DNA from: Saprospirales bacterium
GTDB lineage: Bacteria > Bacteroidota > Bacteroidia > Chitinophagales > Saprospiraceae
Length of the DNA stretch: 64,000 bases
NCBI GenBank assembly: GCA_016719895.1
Contig: JADJYG010000005.1
Span: forward strand, 124,001-188,000
Direction: 5' to 3'
Positions 26,228 to 37,771 of the stretch are shown piece after piece (position 1 is the first letter of the stretch; every line of letters starts with the position of its first letter). The translations under genes were made by a program, and so were the position numbers. The notes below the pieces were generated by a model, which searched no databases, was not told where the DNA came from, and worked only from the letters and a program-made list of their open reading frames with translations.

Positions 26228-26845
26228 TTATTCCTGTTCGTAGGCCCGTAATATCTTCCGGTCTGCCACGAAGAGTTTGCCCTGTTCTTCGAGCAGGCCG
26301 ACTTTTCGGATCACCGTTTCCACCCGCAAGCCGGTCATGTCGGCGATTTCCTGGCGGGTAAACGGCACTACAAAATGGGCGTCGCGCCCATAAAGCGCGC
26401 GTGGGAGTTTGTTTTTGAGCAGGTCGATGACGGTCAGGATGCGGTCTTCCGGCTGGCCGAGGTTGATGGCTTTTAGTAGTTCGGATTTGTATTGCACCCG
26501 CTGGCACATGTGCATGGTAAATTGCAGGTGTATGTGGAAATGATGGCAGAGCAGTTCGAGGAAATGTTTGCGGGGCAAGGCCAACAATTGCGTATCGATG
26601 ATAGCCTGGGCATGGGCAGGGTAGGGGAATTCATTGAGCAGGGGTGGTTCGCCAAAACTTTCGCCGGTAATGAAAATTCCCTGAATAAAATCCTGTTCCT
26701 CGCCGCGGTTGACCATTTTTACCAGCCCAGTGATGATCTGAAAATAGTAAAAAGCGACCTGGCCTTCCCGGAAGATATCGTCGTGCCGGCGGTAGTTTTT
26801 TACCACAGCGCCGTAATGGCCCAACAATTCAGGATCGATGTTCAT
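26228..26845 (-). CDS. Crp/Fnr-family transcriptional regulator
   Basis: 205 aa from the ATG at 26845 (MNIDPELLGHYG); the frame is open upstream but that extension is not family-like. A cyclic-nucleotide-binding-type barrel (IFREGQVAFYYFQIITGLVKM, GESFGEPPLL) is followed by a long helix and a winged helix with TRQEIADMTGLRVETVIRKV. The N terminus has no cysteine cluster, so it is not an Fe-S FNR; a haem/NO-sensing DNR-like or other signal is possible. Its position beside the nos operon and the palindrome at 26065-26082 makes it the probable regulator of N2O reduction. Confidence 0.9.
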   Translation of the reverse strand: MNIDPELLGHYGAVVKNYRRHDDIFREGQVAFYYFQIITGLVKMVNRGEEQDFIQGIFITGESFGEPPLLNEFPYPAHAQAIIDTQLLALPRKHFLELLCHHFHIHLQFTMHMCQRVQYKSELLKAINLGQPEDRILTVIDLLKNKLPRALYGRDAHFVVPFTRQEIADMTGLRVETVIRKVGLLEEQGKLFVADRKILRAYEQE

Positions 26846-26896
26846 GGATAAGGCATGTATTTGCGCAAAAGTATAAAAAGTGTGTCGGGGCTTAGA

Positions 26897-27057
26897 GAGC
26901 ATGTTGGGGATTTTCCCGCCGGGCCCAAAACGGTTCTTTTTCCGCCATTTTTCGCCTTTTTTCACTCACAGAGCCCCCACTATGCTCCTTCAAAAACGCA
27001 AAAACTGACGCAAAAAGCCCTCGTTTTTGGCTCCGGCAGAAAATCCCCAACATGCTC
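26897..27057. repeat. 161-bp inverted-repeat (MITE-like) element
   Basis: The ends GAGCATGTTGGGGATTTTC (26897-26915) and its exact complement (27039-27057) form 19-bp perfect arms. The similarity continues inward with a few mismatches (CCGCCGGGCC against CTGCCGGAGCC), so the whole segment can fold into a long hairpin. It carries no gene and lies between the SGNH hydrolase stop (27072) and the Crp/Fnr gene. Confidence 0.7.
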
Positions 27058-27071
27058 GTACACCCTGCTAT

Positions 27072-27785
27072 TTATTCCTTAATCCGGTAAGGTAGGATAT
27101 TTTTCTCCCGTATGCGTTCGAACAGGAGGCGGTGGCCGGTATTGTTCAGGTGGATGCCGTCGCCGCTGTTCGTTTGCCACTGGATCAGTCCGTTCGGCTC
27201 GGCCACGTCATCCCAAAAATTTACGGCGAAAGCGCCGTATTTCTCCAGGATGCTGTCACGCGCCAATAATTGGATCCATATTTTAGCAGCACTGAAATGC
27301 CGCGGTTGGGTGCTGCCCACCCAAATGGGCACTCCTGCGCGCCGGGACGACTGCACAATCGTATCGAAATTCGCCAGTTGTTCTTCCAGTGCATATCCGG
27401 CCGCCGCGTCGTTGGATGGCAGGTTCAGGATAATGGCGTTTGGCCGAAGGGAGAGGGCTTTGGTAATGTTGCGCGCGGTGTCCGGCATGGGCCGGCCGGC
27501 TGGTGGCCATGCGGCCTGGCCTGGCATCAGGTGATAGGTACTGTAGCCGCCTCTGGCCAGGTTGATTACTTCTGTGCCCGGGTAGTTTTTTTGTACAAAC
27601 GCACGATACCGGTTTACCCAGGCGCTGTCGGGGTGCGTCACGCCGGCGCCGGCGGCCGTAGAAGAGCCCATAACTACGATCCGGATCACTGTTGTACGCC
27701 GTATCGAATCGGCTTCCGGCTGCGCCCGGAGCGGTCCGGCCACTACTAAAAAGGTGGCGATAAAAAAAAGACTGATATAAGACAT
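27072..27785 (-). CDS. Secreted SGNH/GDSL hydrolase-like protein
   Basis: 237 aa with a signal peptide (MSYISLFFIATFLVVAGPLRAQ). SGNH blocks are visible: block I IVVMGSSTAAGAG with the nucleophile Ser, block III ILNLPSNDAAAGY, and block V GDGIHLNNTGH with the Asp-x-x-His pair. The family contains esterases and acetylhydrolases acting on lipids or glycans. It is paralogous to the protein at 31147-31980 (shared GSSTAAG, PSNDA.AGY, NFD, HLNN.GHRL.FE..R.KNI). Confidence 0.85.
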   Translation of the reverse strand: MSYISLFFIATFLVVAGPLRAQPEADSIRRTTVIRIVVMGSSTAAGAGVTHPDSAWVNRYRAFVQKNYPGTEVINLARGGYSTYHLMPGQAAWPPAGRPMPDTARNITKALSLRPNAIILNLPSNDAAAGYALEEQLANFDTIVQSSRRAGVPIWVGSTQPRHFSAAKIWIQLLARDSILEKYGAFAVNFWDDVAEPNGLIQWQTNSGDGIHLNNTGHRLLFERIREKNILPYRIKE

Positions 27786-27882
27786 AACAAATAGTGACCC
27801 AGGTATTTTGTCGTACTGGCGGCAGGCGCCCTATCTTTACCTGCATGACTGAAAATTCGAGCAGACAAATGAAAGTGGTTTC

Positions 27883-28653
27883 ATGAATTTATTTCCAAAA
27901 AATCGAGCTTTTTTAGCCGAGATAGGGAACCTGGCCAGATTTACTGCCCGGTTTTTCCGCGAAGCGTTTCGCCCCCGGTATGAAATCAGCGAGCTGATCC
28001 GGCAATGTTTCATCATTGGCTATAAATCGCTGTCGCTGGTAGGGCTGACGGCCTTCATCATGGGGCTGGTGCTGACCATGCAGCTGCGCCCGAGTATGGT
28101 ACATTATGGCGTGGAAGCTAAAATTCCCGCCATGGTGTGTATCGCCATTATCCGGGAAATCGGGCCGGTGATCACAGCGTTGATTTTTGCCGGCAAAATC
28201 GGATCCAGCATCGGCGCCGAACTGGGTTCCATGCGGGTGACCGAGCAAATCGACGCGATGGAGGTGTCGGGCACCAACCCGTTCAAGTACCTGGTGGTGA
28301 CCCGCACACTGGCCGCCACGCTCATGCTTCCGGTGTTGGTGGTTTTGGCCGATGCCATTTCGCTGTACGGATCTTATTTGGGCGTCAATATTTACTCGGT
28401 GCTGAGCTTGCGCTTGTTCATCGCGCAGGTCATCGAAAATTTGGCCTATTACGATGCTATTCCAGCGTTTGTAAAGACTTTTTTCTTCGGGTTTGCCGTC
28501 GGCATCGTCGGTTGCTTCAAAGGGTATTATTCGACAAAAGGGACGGAAGGTGTCGGCCGGTCGGCCAATTCGGCCGTGGTGATGGCGTCCGTAGTGATTT
28601 TTATTCTTGATTTACTCGCGGTGCAGGTCACCGAACTGATCTGGGATTACTGA
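27883..28653 (+). CDS. mlaE: MlaE-type ABC permease
   Basis: 256 aa with about five membrane segments and the MlaE family signatures: SLVGLTAFIMGLVLTMQ, REIGPVITALIFAGKIGSSIGAELGSM, TEQIDAMEVSGTNPFKYLV. It is the inner-membrane part of the Mla phospholipid transporter that maintains outer-membrane asymmetry. Its stop codon overlaps the mlaF start, showing one operon. Confidence 0.95.
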   Translation: MNLFPKNRAFLAEIGNLARFTARFFREAFRPRYEISELIRQCFIIGYKSLSLVGLTAFIMGLVLTMQLRPSMVHYGVEAKIPAMVCIAIIREIGPVITALIFAGKIGSSIGAELGSMRVTEQIDAMEVSGTNPFKYLVVTRTLAATLMLPVLVVLADAISLYGSYLGVNIYSVLSLRLFIAQVIENLAYYDAIPAFVKTFFFGFAVGIVGCFKGYYSTKGTEGVGRSANSAVVMASVVIFILDLLAVQVTELIWDY

Positions 28654-29390
28654 TGGAAACAAGGGAAGCAGTCATAATCGTGGAAAATTTGTGCAAAGCG
28701 TTCGGCGACAACGTGGTGCTCGACCATTTTAACCTGACCTTGTACAAAGGCGAAAACCTGGTGGTGCTGGGCAAATCGGGCTCCGGTAAATCCGTGCTGA
28801 TCAAATGTATCATCGGTTTGCTCCGACCCGACAGCGGGCGTATCGAAGTATTGGGGGAAAACGTGCCCGAACTGAGTTACTCCCAACTGGATCAACTGCG
28901 CGCCCGGGTCGGTTTTTTGTTCCAAAGCAATGCGCTGTACGACTCCATGACCGTCCGCGAAAACCTCGAATTCCCCCTGCGGCGCCACTGGCTCAAAGTG
29001 GAACAAAAAGAGGTGGATGCCCTGGTACATGAAGTATTGGAAAGCGTCGGTCTCGAACATACCGCAGACATGATGCCGGCCGAACTGTCGGGCGGCATGC
29101 GCAAACGCATCGCCCTGGCGCGTACCCTGATCCTGAAACCCGCCATCATCCTGTACGACGAGCCGACCACGGGCCTCGACCCCATCACCGGAATGGAAAT
29201 TATCGAACTGATCAAACAGGTCCAGCAGCGGTATCAAACTTCGGCGCTGGTGATTTCGCACGACATGAAACTGGCCCAAACGGCCTCCGAGCGGATCGCC
29301 ATGTTGATTGAAGGGAAATGTTACGCGACCGGTACTTATCGTGAACTTGCGGCTTCAACCGACCCGAACCTCCGGGCCTTTTTTGACTGA
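28653..29390 (+). CDS. mlaF: MlaF-type ABC ATPase
   Basis: 245 aa. Walker A is GKSGSGKSVLIKC, the signature is LSGGMRKRIALARTL and Walker B is PAIILYDEPTTGLDPIT, followed by ALVISHDM. It starts METREAVIIVENLCKAFGD. It powers the Mla lipid transporter with MlaE (overlapping upstream) and the MCE protein (6 bp downstream). Confidence 0.96.
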   Translation: METREAVIIVENLCKAFGDNVVLDHFNLTLYKGENLVVLGKSGSGKSVLIKCIIGLLRPDSGRIEVLGENVPELSYSQLDQLRARVGFLFQSNALYDSMTVRENLEFPLRRHWLKVEQKEVDALVHEVLESVGLEHTADMMPAELSGGMRKRIALARTLILKPAIILYDEPTTGLDPITGMEIIELIKQVQQRYQTSALVISHDMKLAQTASERIAMLIEGKCYATGTYRELAASTDPNLRAFFD

Positions 29391-29396
29391 AAAACT

Positions 29397-30386
29397 ATGG
29401 CAAAACGAACGATTGACAATTTGAAATTGGGCATTTTCGTGCTGACAGCTCTCGCGCTGCTTATCCTTTTTTTATACATGCTCGGCCGCAACCAGAGCAT
29501 TTTTTCCAAACGCTTTGAGATAAAAGCGCATTTTGAAAACGTCGGCGGCCTCATCGCCGGTAACAACGTCCGGGTGTCCGGTATCGTCGTCGGCATCGTA
29601 GAGGAGGTCGCCTTGGTCAACGATACTCTGGTGGTGGTGACCATAGCGCTTGACGACGAAATGCGCACCGTGCTCCGCAAAAACGCCCTGGCCAGTATCG
29701 GCACTGACGGCCTCATCGGCAACCGCGTGGTCAACCTCCTGCCGGTGCGCGAGCCGGCCCCGCTGATCGAACCCGGCGATATCATACAGGCGCAAAAAGA
29801 CGTCAGCACCGAAGAAATGCTGCGCACGCTCGACCAAACCAACAAAAACGTGCTGGTCATCTCCCGGGGTCTGATCGAAACCATCGGGCGCATCAACAAA
29901 AGCAGCCAGCTGGCGGCCCTGCTCGACGACGAAAGCCTCTCGCAAAACCTCGGCGCCGCCCTGGCCAACCTGCGCCGCGCCACCGGCCAGGCCGACGCTA
30001 CAATGCAGGACCTGCACGCCGTCGTCGTCGGCGTCCGCAACGGCGAAGGCTCGGTGGGCGCGCTGCTGCGCGACACCAGCTTTGCCTACGAACTGAACCA
30101 GACCGTGCGCAAGCTGCAAACCGTGGAAGACCAGGCCGACCTCCTGGCGCAGGATATGCGCACCTTGGTGCAAGGCGTTGAATCGGATCTCCGCCGCGGC
30201 CAGGGCCCTGTACGCCTGCTCCTCACCGACTCGCTGGCCGCCGCCCGCGTACAGCGCACACTCGGCAACCTCGAGGAAGGCACGGCCCGCTTCAGCGAAG
30301 ACATGGAGGCGCTGAAGCACAATTTTTTGTTCCGGCGGTATTTCAGGAAGTTGGAAAAACAAAAAAAGAAGGCGGGGGGAGAATAG
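29397..30386 (+). CDS. mlaD: MCE-domain protein MlaD
   Basis: 329 aa. One N-terminal membrane anchor (LGIFVLTALALLILFLYML) precedes an MCE domain (about 37-115; FENVGGLIAGNNVRVSGIVVG, IGTDGLIGNRVVNLL). A long helical, Ala/Leu-rich tail follows (about 140-329). Proteins of this type form a ring that passes phospholipid between membranes. It completes the mlaE-F-D operon. No periplasmic mlaC or lipoprotein mlaA is adjacent. Confidence 0.93.
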   Translation: MAKRTIDNLKLGIFVLTALALLILFLYMLGRNQSIFSKRFEIKAHFENVGGLIAGNNVRVSGIVVGIVEEVALVNDTLVVVTIALDDEMRTVLRKNALASIGTDGLIGNRVVNLLPVREPAPLIEPGDIIQAQKDVSTEEMLRTLDQTNKNVLVISRGLIETIGRINKSSQLAALLDDESLSQNLGAALANLRRATGQADATMQDLHAVVVGVRNGEGSVGALLRDTSFAYELNQTVRKLQTVEDQADLLAQDMRTLVQGVESDLRRGQGPVRLLLTDSLAAARVQRTLGNLEEGTARFSEDMEALKHNFLFRRYFRKLEKQKKKAGGE

Positions 30387-30477
30387 GAAGTGACTTTCAG
30401 GGATATGATTGCGTAACTGCCGGTTGGTTTTGTGCGAAAATTTTCCTATTTTTGGATGGGCATTAAAATCGACCATT

Positions 30478-31078
30478 ATGAAACAGCTTACCTACCAGTC
30501 TACCAACCTACAAGCAAAAAATTGGCTAGCATGCATAAAAGCAAGCACTGCAAGCGCCTCCATTTTTTCAGCCTTCGTATTTATCTGTTTTTTGTTTCTG
30601 TCTTCAGGCTTGCGCGCACAGAGCGCCTGCAATTGCGTGGGCTGCCCGGCAGGGTTTACGGGTGCGGATATTTGCGGCGAACTGCCTGATTATTATGGCC
30701 CGTATTATGTGAAGGTATATCTGTATTTCGTAGTTCCGCCAAATACCTCTGGCGCGTTTGAAGACCCGCTAAGTGAGCGATCTGAAGAAATCTGGCAAAA
30801 TTGGCGCGCGGCTTTTTCTCCACATCGTATATTCTTTATTCCCGGCTTCGGCGTTTGTGATCCTTCCGGCAATTATGACACTATCTCCAAATAATATCAC
30901 GCCTGATCCATCCGGAAATGCCGTTGCTACTTTACGGTCGCAGGATTATCAGCATGCCGATGGTCTGGACGTTTATGTTTTTCGCGATGATATTTCTCCG
31001 GGCGACGGCCAATCGCTGTGTACGCCGAATGCATATTTTTTCGTATTACGACTGTTCTGGTCGGAATGTACGTGCTAG
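30478..31078 (+). pseudogene. Broken N-terminal part of a secreted M43-like metalloprotease
   Basis: A frame starts at 30478 with a signal peptide ending in LSSGLRAQ, followed by YYVKVYLYFVVPPNTSG, IWQNWRAAFSPHRIFFIPG and YDTISK, stopping at 30894. The next frame continues at once with LSPNNITPDPSG, then HADGLDVYVFRDD and TPNAYFFV, stopping at 31078. The order of these pieces (VRLF-type strand, 'HPHxIxF', 'HxDGIDVYxF', 'NxFxV') resembles the region before the HExxH site in M43/pappalysin-like proteins. The catalytic region is missing. The family call is tentative; the frameshift is clear. Confidence 0.55.
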
Positions 31079-31146
31079 TATTACAGTTGGAAGATGGAAG
31101 AATGCTACGGCGGAAAGTTTTAGTTTTGGAATGAAAATTATCCAAA

Positions 31147-31980
31147 TTACAACATCACCCACGGCAACAACCGGTTGTACTTTTCCCCGGCAATTCGTAC
31201 CCAGTATAACCCCGGCCCGCCCAACCGGCGCTGAATCCGGAGCGGCAACGTGCCTTTTGCGCGGTGGTGCAGGCAGGCGCGGGAGTCGTATACTTCAACG
31301 TAAACCTGCCCGGGTGTGACTGCCGGAATGTTTAAAACCGACCCACTTGCCAGTAAAGGACGTCTGCTCAACGCCAGCGGTATGTTTTTGTCGCGTACCT
31401 GCTCGAACACCAGACGATGCCCCAAATTGTTTAGATGGGCGCCGTCGCCGGCATCGGACCGGGCTTGCGGCAGGCCGTCCGGAGTAGCGAGAATATGCCA
31501 TATGTTGATCGCCCGGTCGCCGTACCGCGCCAGCAAGGCATCCCGCAAGCGGATCTGGATTTGTATCTGTTCGGCGCTGAAACGCCGGGGTTGCGGCGTG
31601 CAAAACCACACCGGTATACCCTGTGTACCTGCGGCCTGATCGATCAGATCGAAGTTGCGCAGTTGTTCCTCCGGTCCGTATCCGGCCATGGCGTCGTTGG
31701 AGGGCGCGTGCATAATAACGGCGTGGGGTTGAAAGGAAAGCGCTCTGGTGATATTGCGTTCCGGGTCGGGCAGGGGCCTGGCCCGCGGTGGCCGGTGGCC
31801 GGTAGGGGTCAAATGGAAAGTTTGCAGGCCGCCTAAGCCCAGGTTGATCACCTCACTGGCCGGGTGCAGGGTTTCCAGATGCGCCCGGTACAAATCTACC
31901 CAGGCATTTTCCACTGGCTCGGCGCCGATGCCTGCTGCAGTGGAGGAACCAATGACGACAATGCGGAGGGGGGATTGCAT
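31147..31980 (-). CDS. SGNH/GDSL hydrolase-like protein with a T9SS-like tail
   Basis: 277 aa. It begins MQSPLRIVVIGSSTAAGIGAEP without a signal peptide. SGNH blocks: GSSTAAG (nucleophile Ser), MHAPSNDAMAGY, GDGAHLNNLGHRL. The C-terminal ~65 residues (PAVTPGQVYVEVYDSRACL, GLYWVRIAGEKYNRLLPWVML) resemble the end of a T9SS sorting domain, which would be odd without an export signal. It is the paralogue of the protein at 27072-27785; between them lies the mla operon. A longer N terminus could have been lost. Confidence 0.8.
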   Translation of the reverse strand: MQSPLRIVVIGSSTAAGIGAEPVENAWVDLYRAHLETLHPASEVINLGLGGLQTFHLTPTGHRPPRARPLPDPERNITRALSFQPHAVIMHAPSNDAMAGYGPEEQLRNFDLIDQAAGTQGIPVWFCTPQPRRFSAEQIQIQIRLRDALLARYGDRAINIWHILATPDGLPQARSDAGDGAHLNNLGHRLVFEQVRDKNIPLALSRRPLLASGSVLNIPAVTPGQVYVEVYDSRACLHHRAKGTLPLRIQRRLGGPGLYWVRIAGEKYNRLLPWVML

Positions 31981-32018
31981 GGTTAGGCAGGTTCATTCTG
32001 GAAGTTACTTTTATCTGT

Positions 32019-34706
<2,688 letters not shown>

Positions 34707-34820
34707 ATTGTCGCTATGTGGTAAAAATGAAAAGAAAGCCCGGCGAGCATACAATGCTTCTCCGGGCGCCTGTTTCAGACAGGGTGCAAAAATAGACCAT
34801 TAAAAATATAACCGTCCGGG

Positions 34821-35828
34821 TTATTTTTTAAACAGATGCACCCAGTGACCGTTCCAGTTGAATTTGCCGTATTGTTCGGTACTGCCCGAACTGCCGGCCA
34901 TGCGGGCGACTTGCCGGAAAGCGCTGCTCACCGCTTCAGCGGATGCCGGTGTGGCAGCATTGCCGGCAATCGCCGCTTCGGTCGCATAGCCGTGCAGCAA
35001 GGCCCGGAACTGGCGCTGAAAGAGTTCCGGACGGCCAAAAACGTCGGCGCCAATGACCCTGCCCCCAGACACCGCCACCACGCCCACGGCATCCGGCATA
35101 TCGGCAAATTTTCCTTCAAAAAAATGCAGGTAAGCTTCCCGCCGGGCTTTCTGATCGTTTTCCGTATCCAGTGCAGCATACGTTTTTGTTTGCGATGCAG
35201 CGTTGTTGGCCACCGTCACCTGCTCCACGGCCTTCCACACGCCCTGTTGGTTGCCGCTGTAAACGGCCTGGCGCACCCGGGGACTGGCCACGTTGTAATA
35301 TCCCCTGAAGGCCGCCACTTTTTTTTCCGCTTCCGGCGCAGCGGGGTCGTAATAACTGCCCCGGCCGGCCTCCACGCAAAACACTTCGATGTTTTTTACC
35401 GTGCCGGGAGGGATGACGTCGTCGTAGGCAATCACACGGTCCTGATTGCCACCCGTCACAACGTCGCCGGACATAAGAAAAATGGTGTCCCGGCTTTTGT
35501 TCTGCACCGTCAGGGCATTAAACCAACGGCCCTGTTCCCGCCCAAACTGTTTGCGTTCCGTAATGCGGAAACCGGGAGTCTCCATGCCTTCCGCCAGGGT
35601 TTTCATGGCCGGCAAAGCCGCTTGAACCTGCAACAGGCTTTGATCGGCCGTAACCGGGTAGAGGCGAAGGTTTTCATACTGCCACTCGGGGTTGGCATTC
35701 AAGTGGATTTGCAGTCCGGATTCCGTCAGCGTTTGCCGGGCGCCGGCCAGGATATTTTCCTTTCCTGAGTTGGTGCAGGAGAACAGCAATGCCATCAGAA
35801 AGCCGGCAAGGAGGGTCGTCTTTTTCAT
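34821..35828 (-). CDS. ARPP-1 / DUF6569 lipoprotein
   Basis: 335 aa from MKKTTLLAGFLMALLFSC, a clean lipoprotein signal with lipobox LFSC. The body shows features of the ARPP-1 (DUF6569) family: LRLYPVTAD, then IFLMSGDVVTGGNQDRVIA, DVIPPGT and IEVFCVEAGRGSYY, and later ADMPDAVGVVAVSGGRVIGAD and FGRPELF. The biochemical function of the family is unknown; related domains occur next to phosphatase/rhodanese genes. It sits 114 bp downstream of aceE on the same strand order. Confidence 0.75.
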   Translation of the reverse strand: MKKTTLLAGFLMALLFSCTNSGKENILAGARQTLTESGLQIHLNANPEWQYENLRLYPVTADQSLLQVQAALPAMKTLAEGMETPGFRITERKQFGREQGRWFNALTVQNKSRDTIFLMSGDVVTGGNQDRVIAYDDVIPPGTVKNIEVFCVEAGRGSYYDPAAPEAEKKVAAFRGYYNVASPRVRQAVYSGNQQGVWKAVEQVTVANNAASQTKTYAALDTENDQKARREAYLHFFEGKFADMPDAVGVVAVSGGRVIGADVFGRPELFQRQFRALLHGYATEAAIAGNAATPASAEAVSSAFRQVARMAGSSGSTEQYGKFNWNGHWVHLFKK

Positions 35829-36022
35829 AAATTCTTGTTTTTGTGTCAAAATGCTATCGGGTTTGGAAAATTTTGGTTTTCAAAAGTACGCGGCCGGCCG
35901 GCGGTGTCCAAATATTTTTATCCGCGGCATGCCGGGGCAAATAAAATAAATCTACTTTTTCTGTAACAAATCACTTGCCCGGCCGTCTTTGCTGTATAAC
36001 GGGTTAAGCGCGTATTTCGCAC

Positions 36023-36547
36023 ATGAACTGGACGATCTTCCACCAACGTATTTTTCCCAACCGGCACCGGTTGTACCGTATTGCCCTGCGGATTACGGGG
36101 AACGCACAGGATGCCGAGGACGTAGTACAGGAGGTGTGGGAAAAAGTATGGAAATCGACCGAATACCAGAGCGCTTCCATCAGGAACTGGGAAGCCTGGT
36201 GCATGGTCCTGACGCGCAATCTGTCGATCGATAAATTTAATGCGCAGGCGCAACGCCGTACAATACCGCTGGATGTTCTCGCCGGCCGCAAGGCGGTTGG
36301 AGCGGACCCCGCGCAATCGGCCGAATCAAATGACCTGGCCCATCACGTGCGCCGGATGATCCAGGAATTGCCGGAAAAACAACGCCTGGTCATGCACCTG
36401 CGCGATATTGAAGAACTGAGTTATGAAGAAATTGCCGCGGTACTGGATATCAGTATGGATCAGGTAAAGGTGAATCTGCACCGGGCGCGCAAAACCGTTC
36501 GGGATAAATTGTATGTGGCAAAAACAAAGTCCCCCTTAAACATATAA
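36023..36547 (+). CDS. ECF-type RNA polymerase sigma factor
   Basis: 174 aa. Region 2 is FPNRHRLYRIALRITGNAQDAEDVVQEVWEKVW and region 4 is LPEKQRLVMHLRDIEELSYEEIAAVLDISMDQVKVNLHRARKTVRDKL. It heads a four-gene operon with a membrane protein (anti-sigma-like) and two DUF4252 proteins, a standard arrangement in Bacteroidota. Confidence 0.95.
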   Translation: MNWTIFHQRIFPNRHRLYRIALRITGNAQDAEDVVQEVWEKVWKSTEYQSASIRNWEAWCMVLTRNLSIDKFNAQAQRRTIPLDVLAGRKAVGADPAQSAESNDLAHHVRRMIQELPEKQRLVMHLRDIEELSYEEIAAVLDISMDQVKVNLHRARKTVRDKLYVAKTKSPLNI

Positions 36548-36557
36548 ATAAAAAATC

Positions 36558-37187
36558 ATGAGGAACCATTCTTCGGATATTCAGGAATTGCTCGAACGAT
36601 ATTGGGAAGGCGACACCACCCTGGAAGAAGAGCGCCGCCTGAAAGCGTTTTTTGCCTCGGGCCAGGCGCCGGCCGAATTTCAGCGGGAAGCCCAATTGTT
36701 CCGGGCTTTGCTTGGCGAACAGGCGCTGCAATTCCCTGGCCGGCCCCGAACGACAGCATGGCCTGGCCGGATACGTGGCTGGTATGTCGCCGCTGCCGTG
36801 CTGATCCTCTTGCTCACGGCAGGCCTATGGTGGTGGAATGCCAGCTTCCGGACCTCCCCGACGCCGGATAAGCCCGGCCTGCCGAATGCACCGGAACAAC
36901 CCGTGGCCGCGAAACCCGCCGTGGCCGAAGCGCCGGCCCCCGACCCCCGGCCCCTGCTGGAAAAACCCCAGGCGCAGCCAAGGCGGAAACTGAAAAAATT
37001 GTCGCCCACCCCGGCGCCCGGCGCCGACACCTACGACGATCCCGAACAGGCCCTCGCTGAAATAAAAGCAGTGCTTGCCATGATTTCCTCCAAGATCAAC
37101 AAAGGCCGGCGGACGGCAGACAAAGGCCTGCAGGAAGTGGATAACGTAGAAATATTGCTTAAAAAGAAAAAAGAAACCGATGGATAG
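36558..37187 (+). CDS. Single-pass membrane protein, probable anti-sigma factor
   Basis: 209 aa. The N-terminal cytosolic part (about 1-70: IQELLERYWEGDTTLEEERRL) resembles the short sigma-binding helices of anti-sigma factors. One membrane segment follows (WYVAAAVLILLLTAGLWWW). The periplasmic half is Pro/Ala-rich, then helical. It starts 10 bp after the sigma gene, supporting a regulatory pair. No zinc-binding HxxxCxxC motif is present. Confidence 0.7.
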   Translation: MRNHSSDIQELLERYWEGDTTLEEERRLKAFFASGQAPAEFQREAQLFRALLGEQALQFPGRPRTTAWPGRIRGWYVAAAVLILLLTAGLWWWNASFRTSPTPDKPGLPNAPEQPVAAKPAVAEAPAPDPRPLLEKPQAQPRRKLKKLSPTPAPGADTYDDPEQALAEIKAVLAMISSKINKGRRTADKGLQEVDNVEILLKKKKETDG

Positions 37188-37238
37188 CCCCGGATTTTTG
37201 AACCCGCATATTTTTCTAAACAACTATACTATTCAGCT

Positions 37239-37760
37239 ATGAAAAAGACCATTCTGTTGTTGCCGTGCCTTTTTATCCTCGCGGCAGCCTTGCCGGCTCA
37301 AAACGACGCCATCAACCGTTTTTTTAACCAGTACATCGACGATGAGCGCTTCACCGTCGTGTTCGTCAGCCCCAAAATGTTTAGCCTGGTTTCTAAAATC
37401 AGCACGGAAGACGAGGATTGGGAGAAGTTTCGCGAGGTGGTGGGCGGCCTGACGGGCCTGCGGGTGCTGACCAGCGACAGCCTTGGAAACGGCCTGCAAC
37501 TCTACAAGGAAGCCCTCAGCAAAGTGCCGGCCGGCGAATATTCCGAACTGCTTACCGTGCGCGACGGAAAAGAAAACGTCCGCATCTGGGTAAAGGATTC
37601 CGGTAACATTATCAACGAACTGCTGTTATTGGTCGGATCGCCGGACGAATTTGTGCTGCTCAGCCTGACCGGCAAAATTGACCTGGATAAAATTTCGACA
37701 CTATCCAAAGGCTTGGATATTGAAGGTGTCCGGCACCTGGATAAAGTCAAAGGCAATTAA
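37239..37760 (+). CDS. DUF4252 secreted protein
   Basis: 173 aa with a signal peptide (MKKTILLLPCLFILAAALPAQ). DUF4252 features are INRFFNQYIDDERFTVVFVSP, ENVRIWVKDSGNIINELLLLVG and FVLLSLTGKIDLDKIS. Function unknown; the family is typically encoded beside ECF sigma and anti-sigma genes. It lies about 50 bp after the anti-sigma-like gene and 11 bp before its paralogue. Confidence 0.85.
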   Translation: MKKTILLLPCLFILAAALPAQNDAINRFFNQYIDDERFTVVFVSPKMFSLVSKISTEDEDWEKFREVVGGLTGLRVLTSDSLGNGLQLYKEALSKVPAGEYSELLTVRDGKENVRIWVKDSGNIINELLLLVGSPDEFVLLSLTGKIDLDKISTLSKGLDIEGVRHLDKVKGN

Positions 37761-37771
37761 ATAAAAAAGCG

